Shown in pieces: positions 31,138 through 40,072 of a stretch of DNA of 64,000 bases. Under the pieces are notes generated by a model. That model was not told the DNA's origin, did no database searches, and was given only the letters and a program-made list of their open reading frames with translations. A program made the translations under genes and the position numbers. Numbering within the stretch: position 1 is the first letter of the stretch; every line of letters starts with the position of its first letter. The DNA lies in the NCBI RefSeq assembly GCF_000833025.1, contig NZ_CP010817.1, positions 3,968,001 to 4,032,000 of the forward strand, written 5' to 3'. This DNA is from Myroides profundi (lineage in GTDB: Bacteria > Bacteroidota > Bacteroidia > Flavobacteriales > Flavobacteriaceae).

Positions 31138-31923
31138 ATGAGAAAGATATCCCTACTTATTATCTGTACTTTATTTCTAGTTGTAGGATGTAAGAAGAAG
31201 AACATGGATGGTATACTAGACGAGAGTGAGGCTAGTAATGCTAAAACTGTGCTTACGATTCTAAACAACCACAATAAACAAATAGTAGACTTCACTACCA
31301 CTGCTATTCGCTCTTCTGCGTCTTATGAGGCGGATAACGATTCTAAGAAGTTCTCTATGGATATCTTTATCGAAAAGGATAAACAGATCTTGCTGAACAT
31401 TCGCTTTATAGGTATTCCGATAGCTAAGGTATATGTAACTCCAGAAGGAGTGCAGTACTATGAGAAGTGGAATAAGGTATTCTTCAAAGGAGACTTCAGT
31501 ATGCTAAGTCAATGGCTAGGTACAGACCTTAACTATACTAAGTTTCAGAATCTGCTATTAGGTCAGGCTCTAGATGCTCAGTCGGGAACTAATAAGTATG
31601 AAGCATCTATAGAAGAAGGATTGCACAAAATCAAAGCTAAGGTAGAAGAAGATATCCAATCTGCTTATTTCTTCGAAGACCAAAATGGATTATTGAAAAA
31701 AGAAGAGATATCTCAGGCATCTAGCAATAGAATTGTCACTATTTCTTATCCAGAATATAAAAAAGTGGGAAAATATACGACTCCTACTGAAATAAATATA
31801 GATGCAAGACAAGAAAAAAGCATACATTTGAACATTCGTTATGACAATGTGACTTTTAATGATAACTTGAACTTTAATTACAAGGTTCCAGCAGGTTATA
31901 AACAAGTCGGAATAAAACAATAA
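31138..31923 (+). CDS. DUF4292 lipoprotein
   Basis: A 261-residue lipoprotein: MRKISLLIICTLFLVVGC gives lipobox Cys18. The body is a LolA/LolB-like antiparallel sheet (ASYEADNDSKKFSMDIFIEKDKQILLNIRFIGIPIAKVYVTPEGVQYYEKWNKVFFKGDF). A lipid- or lipoprotein-carrier role is suggested by the fold but not shown. In Flavobacteriia this gene regularly precedes envC, as here (23 nt gap), so a link to envelope maturation is inferred. Confidence 0.82.
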   Translation: MRKISLLIICTLFLVVGCKKKNMDGILDESEASNAKTVLTILNNHNKQIVDFTTTAIRSSASYEADNDSKKFSMDIFIEKDKQILLNIRFIGIPIAKVYVTPEGVQYYEKWNKVFFKGDFSMLSQWLGTDLNYTKFQNLLLGQALDAQSGTNKYEASIEEGLHKIKAKVEEDIQSAYFFEDQNGLLKKEEISQASSNRIVTISYPEYKKVGKYTTPTEINIDARQEKSIHLNIRYDNVTFNDNLNFNYKVPAGYKQVGIKQ

Positions 31924-31946
31924 GATCAACAAGAAGTAATCTACAA

Positions 31947-33203
31947 ATGAGACGAGCGTATTTATCCTTATTATTAATATGTACTGTTTTTGCTTACGGG
32001 CAAAAGAAAGAAACGCAAGAACAACTGGAGCGTAGAAAGCAGCAAATCTTAGTGGAGATAAATATTGTCAAAGATTTACTTAAAAAAGAAAAGACGAAAG
32101 AGAGAAATATTCTATTAGAAATAGATGAGAACAACCGTAAGATTAACTTAAATAAACAGTTAATAAACAATGTTCAAAAACAAATATCTGTAACAAACAG
32201 CAATATCTCTAAAACAGAAAAAGAGGTTAATACCCTAGAGGCAGAGTTGGCTAAACTTAGAAAAGACTATGCTGATCTAGTATTAAAATCATATAAAACG
32301 AAGTCTAGCCAAAGTAGACTGATGTTCGTATTATCATCAGACAACTTCCTTCAAGCTTATAAGCGAGTACAGTATATGAAGCAATATGCTGACTATAGAA
32401 AATCTCAAGCAGATGAGGTTAAGGCTAAGGCTGAATCTCTAAAAGAGGCACTAGCTAGACTAAGTACACAAAAAGCAAAACAGCAAAAGCTACTTACTGA
32501 ACAACAACAGAACGAAAAGAACTTACAGGAGGATCTAGGAGAACAAAAGAACCTAATGTCTATCGTACAAAAAGATCAGCAAAAGTACAACCAACATATC
32601 AAGCAAAAGCAAGAGGAGACAAAGGCAATCGATAGAAAAATCAAGCAATTGATCAAAGAAGCGATTGAAGAAGCGAACCGTATCGCTAGAGAAAAAGCAG
32701 CTAAAGAAGGTAAGAAGACGACGAAGTCTACTGCTTCTACGAAGTCCGCTACTGCCTTTGAGCTTACTCCTGAAGGGAAAATCGTAGCAGATAACTTTAG
32801 AGCAAATCAAGGTAAGCTTCCTTGGCCAGTAGCTAAAGGATATATCTCTCTACCTTATGGAGATCAGCCTCACCCTGTACAGACTCAGCTGACGATACAC
32901 AATAGTGGTGTAGAGATCACTACTGAGGCAGGCTCTAGAGCTAGAGCGGTATTCGGAGGGGATGTGCTTCAGGTACAGGTATTACCTGGTGGTAATAAAG
33001 CTGTATTAATACAACATGGAGATTATATAACTGTTTATCAAAACTTAGGTGAGGTATCTGTGAAAAAAGGAGATAAAGTAAGTCTAAAACAAGACATCGG
33101 GTCTATCAGTACTAATAGTAATGGTCAGACGGTGTTGAAGTTCTTACTGTCTCGAAATACTGATATCTATAACCCACAAAGTTGGTTGAGCAGAAGTAAT
33201 TAA
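31947..33203 (+). CDS. envC: Murein hydrolase activator, EnvC family
   Basis: A 418-residue periplasmic protein. A signal peptide ends near residue 19 (VFAYG), a long coiled coil spans about 20-245, and a LytM/M23 domain covers about 290-415. The M23 domain is degenerate: the first-ligand segment reads IHNSGVEI, the HxH position reads YQNL and the last-ligand strand reads LKFLLSRN. It is therefore an activator of amidases, not itself an endopeptidase. It acts at the septum in the family. Confidence 0.88.
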   Translation: MRRAYLSLLLICTVFAYGQKKETQEQLERRKQQILVEINIVKDLLKKEKTKERNILLEIDENNRKINLNKQLINNVQKQISVTNSNISKTEKEVNTLEAELAKLRKDYADLVLKSYKTKSSQSRLMFVLSSDNFLQAYKRVQYMKQYADYRKSQADEVKAKAESLKEALARLSTQKAKQQKLLTEQQQNEKNLQEDLGEQKNLMSIVQKDQQKYNQHIKQKQEETKAIDRKIKQLIKEAIEEANRIAREKAAKEGKKTTKSTASTKSATAFELTPEGKIVADNFRANQGKLPWPVAKGYISLPYGDQPHPVQTQLTIHNSGVEITTEAGSRARAVFGGDVLQVQVLPGGNKAVLIQHGDYITVYQNLGEVSVKKGDKVSLKQDIGSISTNSNGQTVLKFLLSRNTDIYNPQSWLSRSN

Positions 33204-33218
33204 TTCATATATCATACT

Positions 33219-33752
33219 ATGAGTACACAGTCATCATTCAATATATTTAAATGGGTAAAAGAGAATAAAGATTTATTAAAACCACCTGTTGGCAATAAAA
33301 ACATTTACCCTGAAGCGTCTGATTATATCATTATGGTCGTAGGTGGCCCTAATGCTAGAAAGGATTTTCACTATAATGAAGCTGAAGAATTCTTCTTTCA
33401 ACTAGAGGGAACTATCTATATCGATATACAAGAGAATAACGAACGCAAGCGCATTACCTTAAACGAAGGTGACATCTATCTACTACCTGCTAAGGTACCT
33501 CACTCACCTATCCGTACAGAGAACTCTGTAGGTCTAGTGGTAGAGAAAAAGAGAAAAGACCCTGGTGCAAAAGATGGATTAATGTGGTTCTGCGAAAATT
33601 GTAATCATAAACTATATGAAGTCTATTTTGAATTGACAGATATAGAGAAAGATTTCTTACCTCATTTTAAACATTTCTACTCATCTGAAGAACTGAGAAC
33701 CTGTAAGTGTTGTCAGACTGTGATGCCTACTAATACAAAATTCGTAGAGTAG
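33219..33752 (+). CDS. nbaC: 3-hydroxyanthranilate 3,4-dioxygenase
   Basis: A 177-residue cupin that opens the ring of 3-hydroxyanthranilate in tryptophan/kynurenine breakdown. Iron ligands and substrate residues line up with bacterial enzymes: Arg47, His51, Glu57 (ARKDFHYNEAEEFFF), His95 and Arg99 (VPHSPIRT) and Glu109. The C-terminal rubredoxin-like site keeps Cys125/Cys128 and Cys162/Cys165 (CENC, CKCC). It starts 15 nt after envC, yet no other kynurenine gene is in the window except possibly the following ALDH. Confidence 0.92.
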   Translation: MSTQSSFNIFKWVKENKDLLKPPVGNKNIYPEASDYIIMVVGGPNARKDFHYNEAEEFFFQLEGTIYIDIQENNERKRITLNEGDIYLLPAKVPHSPIRTENSVGLVVEKKRKDPGAKDGLMWFCENCNHKLYEVYFELTDIEKDFLPHFKHFYSSEELRTCKCCQTVMPTNTKFVE

Positions 33753-33838
33753 TAGATTACTGTACATTACATTCCCTGTCATATTTTTTTTTATATTAGC
33801 AAGTAACAATCAATTACAAACTATAAATAAAAAAACAA

Positions 33839-35386
33839 ATGACGACATCTAATAACCAATTTGGTATTTCGGAAGTATTAGAAAAATTAGGTCTTGTGGC
33901 AGAGAACAATGGTTCTTCTACAGGTCTTAACTCTTTTTCTAATGGTAGGATTATAGAATCTTATTCTCCTGTAGACGGTCAACTTATCGGAAAAGTAAAA
34001 GCTTCTACAAAAGAAGATTACCAAAAAGTAATGGCTACTGCAGAGGAGGCTTTTAAAAGCTGGAGACTAGTGCCTGCTCCTAAACGAGGCGAAATCGTAA
34101 GACAAATAGGTGAAGAACTTCGAAATAAAAAAGAATACTTAGGTAAGCTAGTATCATACGAGATGGGAAAAAGCCTTCAAGAAGGTCAAGGTGAGGTACA
34201 GGAGATGATCGACATCTGTGACTTCGCAGTAGGTCTATCTCGTCAGTTATACGGATTGACGATGCACTCTGAGCGTCCTATGCACCGTATGTTTGAACAG
34301 TGGCACCCTATCGGAGTGGTAGGTGTTATCTCTGCATTTAACTTCCCGGTAGCAGTATGGAGTTGGAATACCATGATCGCATGGGTATGTGGTGATGTGT
34401 GTATCTGGAAACCTAGTTCTAAAACACCATTATGTGGTGTAGCTTGTCAAAATATCGTAGCAGGCGTATTCAAGAAAAACAATATCCCTGAAGGTGTATG
34501 TAACCTAGTTATCGGTAATGAATGTGGTGATCTAATCAACACGGATCCTAGAATCCCGCTAGTGTCATTCACAGGGTCTACTCGTATTGGAAGACATGTA
34601 TCTAAAACTGTAGCAGAACGCTTTGGTAATACTATCCTAGAACTTGGAGGTAATAATGCTATCATCGTATCTGAGCATGCTGATATCAACATGGTATTAG
34701 TAGGGGCTGTATTCGGAGCTGTAGGTACTGCAGGACAGCGCTGTACTAGTACGAGAAGGCTGATCGTACACGAGAGCGTATATGATAAAACAGTAGATGT
34801 ACTACAAAAAGCATATGCTCAATTAAAAATAGGGAACCCATTAGACGCTACTAATCACGTAGGACCACTTATCGATAAAGCAGCTGTAAAAGATTACTTA
34901 GACGCTATCGAAAAGGCAAAAGCTGAAGGTGGTAAGGTCATCGTAGAAGGCGGTGTACTAGAAGGTGCTGGGTATGAGAGTGGATGTTATGTAAAACCAT
35001 GTATCATAGAAGGTAAGAATACTTACGAAATTATACAGGCTGAGACATTCGCACCTATCTTATACATCATGAAGTACAAAGATATCGAAGAAGCTATCGC
35101 TATGCAAAACGGAGTGCCTCAAGGGCTATCTTCATCTATCTTCACGAATAGTATGAGAGAAATGGAGTTATTCTTATCTCATGCAGGCTCTGACTGTGGT
35201 ATCGCTAATGTGAATATAGGTACATCTGGTGCTGAGATTGGTGGAGCATTCGGTGGTGAGAAAGAGACTGGTGGAGGAAGAGAGTCTGGATCAGACGCAT
35301 GGAAAGCTTATATGAGAAGACAGACGAATACAATCAACTATGGTACAGAGCTACCATTAGCACAAGGTATTAAATTTGACTTCTAG
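33839..35386 (+). CDS. amaB: Aldehyde dehydrogenase, ALDH7-type (aminoadipate-semialdehyde dehydrogenase-like)
   Basis: A 515-residue NAD(P)-dependent aldehyde dehydrogenase. Catalytic Cys302 lies in [12 protein letters not shown] and general base Glu268 in [10 protein letters not shown]; the cofactor motif is [12 protein letters not shown]. The C-terminus [25 protein letters not shown] is typical of ALDH7 (antiquitin, AmaB), which oxidises aminoadipate semialdehyde in lysine breakdown. The preceding gene suggests a possible role on a kynurenine-derived semialdehyde, but those enzymes are usually ALDH8. I prefer the lysine assignment with moderate certainty. Ends at a strong bidirectional terminator. 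Confidence 0.82.
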   Translation: MTTSNNQFGISEVLEKLGLVAENNGSSTGLNSFSNGRIIESYSPVDGQLIGKVKASTKEDYQKVMATAEEAFKSWRLVPAPKRGEIVRQIGEELRNKKEYLGKLVSYEMGKSLQEGQGEVQEMIDICDFAVGLSRQLYGLTMHSERPMHRMFEQWHPIGVVGVISAFNFPVAVWSWNTMIAWVCGDVCIWKPSSKTPLCGVACQNIVAGVFKKNNIPEGVCNLVIGNECGDLINTDPRIPLVSFTGSTRIGRHVSKTVAERFGNTILELGGNNAIIVSEHADINMVLVGAVFGAVGTAGQRCTSTRRLIVHESVYDKTVDVLQKAYAQLKIGNPLDATNHVGPLIDKAAVKDYLDAIEKAKAEGGKVIVEGGVLEGAGYESGCYVKPCIIEGKNTYEIIQAETFAPILYIMKYKDIEEAIAMQNGVPQGLSSSIFTNSMREMELFLSHAGSDCGIANVNIGTSGAEIGGAFGGEKETGGGRESGSDAWKAYMRRQTNTINYGTELPLAQGIKFDF

Positions 35387-35397
35387 TCTATACTTAT

Positions 35398-35441
35398 AAA
35401 AATAGAGGGTGCTTACTAACTGTAAGCACCCTCTATTTTAT
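35398..35441. terminator. Bidirectional terminator
   Basis: AATAGAGGGTGCTTAC/GTAAGCACCCTCTATT, a perfect 16-bp stem with a 5-nt loop and T-rich flanks on both strands, between convergent genes. Confidence 0.9.
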
Positions 35442-35457
35442 TCTATAATCTAGGTGT

Positions 35458-36015
35458 TTAGAATCTATATCCTAAGTTAATCCCTGCATTAAACTCAATA
35501 GCAGAGAATCTGTCATTCACTTCACTACTAAAGTTTCTCGCGATATCTGCAAAAGGATGAATCGTGAATGAATCTCCTAAAGCCCACTTATACCCGAAGC
35601 CTACTCCAAAGATGAAGCTATTCATATCTACTTTAGTTCTGATAGATGTATCAGCTGCTTCTGACCATAGGTTTTCTTTAAAATCTCCAAAGCGGTATTT
35701 CAAGAAAGGAGATACTACATAACCACTGCCATGTGCATCATTCCCTGACCCAAAATAGTAGTTATAGTTAACAACTAAACTGTTGGTATTAAACTTTTGG
35801 TTCTTTCCTCCTTTTTCTTTGTGGTAAGAAAAACGGTCGTTGATATTAAAATTAGCTCCTATCGACTGGTTGTGCCCAATAAAGTGCTCATACCCAATCT
35901 CTACTGATGCTAGTGCAAGTGTATTAAACACATTCACTTTTACTTCATTAACAGCCTGTGCTCTAGCTCCTACTGTACCTACTAAGAGTAATAGTACTAA
36001 ATATATTTTCTTCAT
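35458..36015 (-). CDS. Outer-membrane beta-barrel protein, function unknown
   Basis: A 185-residue protein. The signal peptide MKKIYLVLLLLVGTVGARA is cut near residue 19. The rest alternates aromatic and polar residues in short strands (VEIGYEHFIG, VVNYNYYFGSG, YVVSPFLKYRFG, FGVGFGYKWALG) and ends NAGINLGYRF, with the terminal Phe usual for barrel insertion. About eight strands are expected. The ATG at 36015 has a TATATTTG element 19 nt upstream; the longer frame to 36081 would run through it and into the neighbouring gene. Confidence 0.8.
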   Translation of the reverse strand: MKKIYLVLLLLVGTVGARAQAVNEVKVNVFNTLALASVEIGYEHFIGHNQSIGANFNINDRFSYHKEKGGKNQKFNTNSLVVNYNYYFGSGNDAHGSGYVVSPFLKYRFGDFKENLWSEAADTSIRTKVDMNSFIFGVGFGYKWALGDSFTIHPFADIARNFSSEVNDRFSAIEFNAGINLGYRF

Positions 36016-36034
36016 ATAACAAGATTGTGTGTGA

Positions 36035-36042
36035 CAAATATA
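36035..36042 (-). promoter_or_regulatory. -7 promoter element of the beta-barrel gene
   Basis: TATATTTG on the minus strand, 19 nt before the ATG at 36015 and just downstream of the phosphatase stop. Confidence 0.55.
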
Positions 36043-36055
36043 ATAAAAGTGTTTT

Positions 36056-36796
36056 TTATTTATGGTTCCTTCCCTCCTCATCTGGGTATAGCTCAGCGAC
36101 TACATCACTCTGCCAATACTCCTTCGTCTCTATATCTAGAATAGAAATACGCCCTAAAAATGCTGCTCCTGTATCTATGTTCCAGACATTAGCAAAGTTC
36201 ATAGGATACTTAAAACCATAATTAGTAACAGGTGTATGTCCTATAAAGATTTCATGATAATGTAATAATCTCTTCGGATATCTAATGTCTTCCTTACTAA
36301 TCGTTGTATCCATAGATAATACCATCTCCCATAACGTTCTATCCCAATAAAAGCCTTCTTCAATATACTCGTCCTTCACTCCTCTTAAATTGGTAAAGCC
36401 TGCATGAACGAAAAGTCTATTGCTCTCATCGATATAATAGTTCTGTAAGTTTCTAAAGAAATGGAGATGTTTCTCTCTCATTTCTTTTGTGATATTGTCT
36501 AAAGAATAAGACTTAACAGAGGCGTCTCCTCCATTGCCTTCCCATAGTTTATTCTCCTTACCTGTTTCTAACCAATTCACTAAAAGCGTCTCATGGTTAC
36601 CTCTTAAGAAAGTACAATTATGTGTCTCCTTCAAAGCTAATAAATACTCTACTACCTTCTCAGATTCACTCCACCCATCTACATAATCTCCTAAAAAAAT
36701 TAATTTATCTGAAGGGGTTACTTTTGCGCGTTCCATTACTTGTAATAGCGCCTTATAACCACCGTGTATATCTCCTATAACTAGTGTTCTACTCAT
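36056..36796 (-). CDS. PPP-family metallophosphatase (ApaH/PrpE-like)
   Basis: A 246-residue cytoplasmic phosphatase with the full two-metal signature: GDIHG (8-12), GDYVDGW (36-42), GNHE (66-69), then downstream His residues in FVHAGFTN and FIGHTPVTNYG. The substrate could be phosphoprotein or Ap4A-type nucleotide; sequence does not decide. Its ATG overlaps the end of the upstream AlbA_2 gene by 8 nt, so translation is coupled and the two products probably work together. Confidence 0.87.
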   Translation of the reverse strand: MSRTLVIGDIHGGYKALLQVMERAKVTPSDKLIFLGDYVDGWSESEKVVEYLLALKETHNCTFLRGNHETLLVNWLETGKENKLWEGNGGDASVKSYSLDNITKEMREKHLHFFRNLQNYYIDESNRLFVHAGFTNLRGVKDEYIEEGFYWDRTLWEMVLSMDTTISKEDIRYPKRLLHYHEIFIGHTPVTNYGFKYPMNFANVWNIDTGAAFLGRISILDIETKEYWQSDVVAELYPDEEGRNHK

Positions 36797-37937
36797 CTAT
36801 TTCTGTTTCGTATTTCAGTTTACGCAAGATACGCATTACTTCTTTAAAGGCTATAAAGAGCTGAGGGTCATTCGAATATTTTAGATAATCTTTAACGGAG
36901 ATTAGTTCATCTTTAGCATCTTCAAAACCGTTTAGGTAGCACAACATCATATTAAAACATAGTTTACCTAATACACGTTCTTCCTTAGAAGTCAGTTTAA
37001 GGTTGTTCTGAAGTTTATAAATAACATTAAGACTAGATCCGTAGATATGTCCAAGGATATTCCTATTATAGGATGGTGCTTTAAATAAGACTGTGTTGGT
37101 CATAGAATAAGTCCCGTTCTCTGAGAAAGAGATCATCACTTCTTCGAATGGGTAATAACTCGTCTTATCATTCAACCCTAGATTTAAATACTCAGTTATC
37201 ACAAACTTATGCCCATTATACGCAATCGTGACAGAATCTAGATCTGAATAAAACAACTTAATCTGCTCATTGACGAACTCTATATCTACTCTAGAATAAA
37301 AAGGCATTCCCCTAACCATCTTTTTATTACCTGCCCAACAGATGATAAATTGTTCTCTAAAGACATTATACCTCGGCTTCATATCTCGATGTGTATCTGT
37401 CATAAAGGTGATAACACTATCTAAGATACTCGCTAGATCATTCTGAGAGTTCTTCTCTATGCTTTTTACTATTTCCCTATTTGTGCTACGAGGTACTACT
37501 GCATCAGGAACAGAGGTACTGCCTATTCTTACAAAATAACTTCCTTCTGCTATCTCACTGATAGATCGCTTAAACGTCGTTAGTCCGATACCTGATCGAA
37601 TGGACACAAGTCCTACTACCCTATCTTTAGGTAAGTCATTAAAAGCCACATTATCATAGGTAATAAGCGGAGGATTATCTAAATAAGCGTTGACTAAGTT
37701 CTGAATCTTACTGTCATCATAGAAGTCTACACCTACTATTTCGTTATCTTCATCTTCTATCCCTACTAATAAATAGGAGCTATTGTCTGGATTTGAATTC
37801 GCTAAAGCACAGATATGTTTTAAAAACTTAGCTTTGCCCGATTTACTGTGCAGATTGAGTTGCCTCTTCTTATCATAAAAGCTATTCTCATCATAATGCG
37901 CTAGTAAATTTTTAATAAGTAATCGCTTATTAATCAC
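36789..37937 (-). CDS. AlbA_2 (Schlafen-type) domain protein, putative nucleic-acid binding
   Basis: A 382-residue protein. The segment from about 32 to 73 (SGKAKFLKHICALANS, then LLVGIEDEDNEIVGVDF) fits the AlbA_2 domain of proteins often labelled ATP-binding or divergent AAA-4. The fit continues through YFVRIGSTS near residue 135. The remaining 240 residues match no family I recognise. The start is GTG: no ATG exists between the upstream in-frame stop and the domain. It is coupled to the phosphatase. No consensus promoter was found upstream. Confidence 0.7.
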   Translation of the reverse strand: MINKRLLIKNLLAHYDENSFYDKKRQLNLHSKSGKAKFLKHICALANSNPDNSSYLLVGIEDEDNEIVGVDFYDDSKIQNLVNAYLDNPPLITYDNVAFNDLPKDRVVGLVSIRSGIGLTTFKRSISEIAEGSYFVRIGSTSVPDAVVPRSTNREIVKSIEKNSQNDLASILDSVITFMTDTHRDMKPRYNVFREQFIICWAGNKKMVRGMPFYSRVDIEFVNEQIKLFYSDLDSVTIAYNGHKFVITEYLNLGLNDKTSYYPFEEVMISFSENGTYSMTNTVLFKAPSYNRNILGHIYGSSLNVIYKLQNNLKLTSKEERVLGKLCFNMMLCYLNGFEDAKDELISVKDYLKYSNDPQLFIAFKEVMRILRKLKYETEIDE

Positions 37938-38106
37938 AACATTCTTGTTTTGTTCTTAAAATTATAAAAAGAAACTCACAATTCAGACCTAAATCAGAAA
38001 CTCCATTGTTATATTTAACCATACATTAACAACTTAATAGAGAATATTTTTTGAATTTGCGGTAAGAATCAGAAAAGTATATTACTTTAGAAAAAAAACT
38101 ATAGAT

Positions 38107-39111
38107 ATGGACACAACAGGATCTAATTATGATATCCGTGAACTAAACGAATTAATAGAAAGAGAGAGTGCATTTATCGATATCCTAACCATGGAGATGA
38201 ATAAAGTTATTGTTGGTCAGAAACATATGATCGATAGACTTTTAATTGGTTTGTTAGGACAGGGGCATATTCTTCTAGAAGGAGTACCTGGATTAGCAAA
38301 GACTTTAGCCATTAATACTTTATCTAAAGCAGTACATGGATCATTTAACCGTATCCAGTTTACGCCTGACTTATTACCAGCAGACGTTATCGGTACAATG
38401 ATCTATAACGTAAAAGAAAATGACTTTTCAATCAGAAAAGGACCTATATTCGCTAACTTCATTCTAGCGGATGAGATTAACCGTGCTCCTGCTAAGGTAC
38501 AATCTGCATTACTAGAAGCGATGCAAGAGAAACAAGTTACTATCAGTGACGACACATTCAAACTAGACAAGCCATTCTTAGTTATGGCTACTCAAAACCC
38601 AGTGGAGCAAGAAGGTACTTACCCTCTACCAGAGGCACAGATGGACCGTTTTATGCTTAAGACAGTTATTGATTATCCTAAATTAGAGGATGAAAGACTT
38701 GTTATCCGTCAAAACTTAGCTGGTGAGAAACCTCAAGTTAATGCTGTAGTAACTCTAGAACAAATACAACGAGCTCAAGAAGCTGTTAAGAAAGTATATA
38801 TGGATGAAAAAATAGAGAAGTATATCTTAGATATTATCTTCGCTACTCGTTATCCAGAACAATTTAAATTAGAGAAGTTAAAACCTATGATTAGCTTCGG
38901 TGCCTCTCCTCGTGGAAGTATCAACTTAGCTCTAGCAGCTAAATGTTATGCGTTTATCAAAAAGAGAGGGTATGTAATTCCAGAAGATGTAAGAGCAGTA
39001 GTAATAGATGTATTACGCCATAGAATCGGGGTTACTTATGAAGCAGAGGCTGAGAATATTACTTCTGTAGATATTATTAACCAAATCGTAAATGAAATAG
39101 AAGTTCCTTAG
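38107..39111 (+). CDS. MoxR-type AAA+ ATPase
   Basis: A 334-residue AAA+ protein. Walker A is GVPGLAKT (59-66), Walker B FILADEINRAP (118-128), sensor 1 lies in FLVMATQNPVEQEGTYPLPEAQMDRF and sensor 2 in SPRGSINLALAAK. MoxR ATPases act as chaperones for VWA-domain partners, here the BatA/BatB and DUF58 products downstream. Two near-consensus -7 elements lie upstream (TGAATTTG 38052-38059 and TACTTTAG 38083-38090); neither is exact. Confidence 0.94.
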   Translation: MDTTGSNYDIRELNELIERESAFIDILTMEMNKVIVGQKHMIDRLLIGLLGQGHILLEGVPGLAKTLAINTLSKAVHGSFNRIQFTPDLLPADVIGTMIYNVKENDFSIRKGPIFANFILADEINRAPAKVQSALLEAMQEKQVTISDDTFKLDKPFLVMATQNPVEQEGTYPLPEAQMDRFMLKTVIDYPKLEDERLVIRQNLAGEKPQVNAVVTLEQIQRAQEAVKKVYMDEKIEKYILDIIFATRYPEQFKLEKLKPMISFGASPRGSINLALAAKCYAFIKKRGYVIPEDVRAVVIDVLRHRIGVTYEAEAENITSVDIINQIVNEIEVP

Positions 39112-39136
39112 TAGAATAAGGATAACTTTTAATATA

Positions 39137-39172
39137 CAAAACCTATTTATAGTTAAGTGTAGATAGGTTTTG
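39137..39172 (+). other. 10-bp hairpin between moxR and the DUF58 gene
   Basis: CAAAACCTAT/ATAGGTTTTG is a perfect 10-bp stem with a 16-nt loop. No T-run follows. A near-consensus -7 element TTAATTTG (39182-39189) lies just downstream, 15 nt before the next ATG, so the site may separate moxR from the rest of the operon. Confidence 0.55.
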
Positions 39173-39203
39173 ATGATTTCGTTAATTTGAAAGCTGTATA
39201 GTC

Positions 39204-40067
39204 ATGGAAACCAAAGATATCTTAAAGAAGGTCAAGAAGATCGAAATAAAAACAAAGCGATTAAGTGACCATATTTTTTCGGGAGAGTATCACACTTCTT
39301 TTAAAGGGAAAGGTATGACCTTCTCAGAGGTGCGTCAATATCAGTTTGGCGATGATGTAAGGGCTATAGACTGGAATGTCACTGCGCGCTATAATGAGCC
39401 TTATATCAAGGTATTCGAAGAAGAGCGTGAGCTAACAATGATGCTCTTAGTGGATGTAAGTGGTTCGGAAGCCTTCGGGTCTACTGATCAGTTTAAAGAG
39501 GATATTGTACTCGAAATAGCTGCGACACTTGCCTTCTCTGCTACTCAGAACAATGATAAAATAGGTCTAATACTGTTCTCTGATCAGATAGAGTTATTCA
39601 TTCCTCCTAAAAAGGGAAAAACACATGTACTGAGAATCATTAGAGAACTTATTGACTTCAAACCTAAAAGTCTAAAGACAGATGTAGGCTTTGCTCTTGA
39701 GTATCTTTCGAAGGTAGTCAAGAAGAAAGCTATTGTCTTTGTGCTTTCAGACTTCATTACACACTCTTTTGAACAGACTTTAAAGATATCGGCAAAAAAA
39801 CACGATATTACAGGCATAAGAATCTATGACAAAAGAGAAAAAGAGCTACCTAATGTAGGTCTTATCAATGTATTCGATGCAGAGACTCATACAGAACAGT
39901 TAATCAATACTTCTGATGCTAGTGTAAGAAAAGCCTATGCTTCTCACTTCCACAAGCAAGAAGAAAACTTTACCAAAGTATTTCAAAAATGTGGAGCAGG
40001 AACTATCAATATTGAAGTAAATGATAGTTATGTCAAAAAATTACTAGGATACTTTAAATCGAGATAA
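39204..40067 (+). CDS. DUF58 domain protein (VWA-like)
   Basis: A 287-residue cytoplasmic protein. The DUF58 core GDDVRAIDWNVTAR spans 49-62, followed by a VWA-like domain with an intact MIDAS start DVSGS (84-88). It is the usual partner of MoxR. The next gene begins 5 nt after its stop. Confidence 0.9.
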   Translation: METKDILKKVKKIEIKTKRLSDHIFSGEYHTSFKGKGMTFSEVRQYQFGDDVRAIDWNVTARYNEPYIKVFEEERELTMMLLVDVSGSEAFGSTDQFKEDIVLEIAATLAFSATQNNDKIGLILFSDQIELFIPPKKGKTHVLRIIRELIDFKPKSLKTDVGFALEYLSKVVKKKAIVFVLSDFITHSFEQTLKISAKKHDITGIRIYDKREKELPNVGLINVFDAETHTEQLINTSDASVRKAYASHFHKQEENFTKVFQKCGAGTINIEVNDSYVKKLLGYFKSR

Positions 40068-40072
40068 GGACA

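Noticed and set aside
31947..33203. Active M23 endopeptidase
   Set aside because: Metal ligands are missing at the HxH and last-ligand positions, so the EnvC activator role was chosen.
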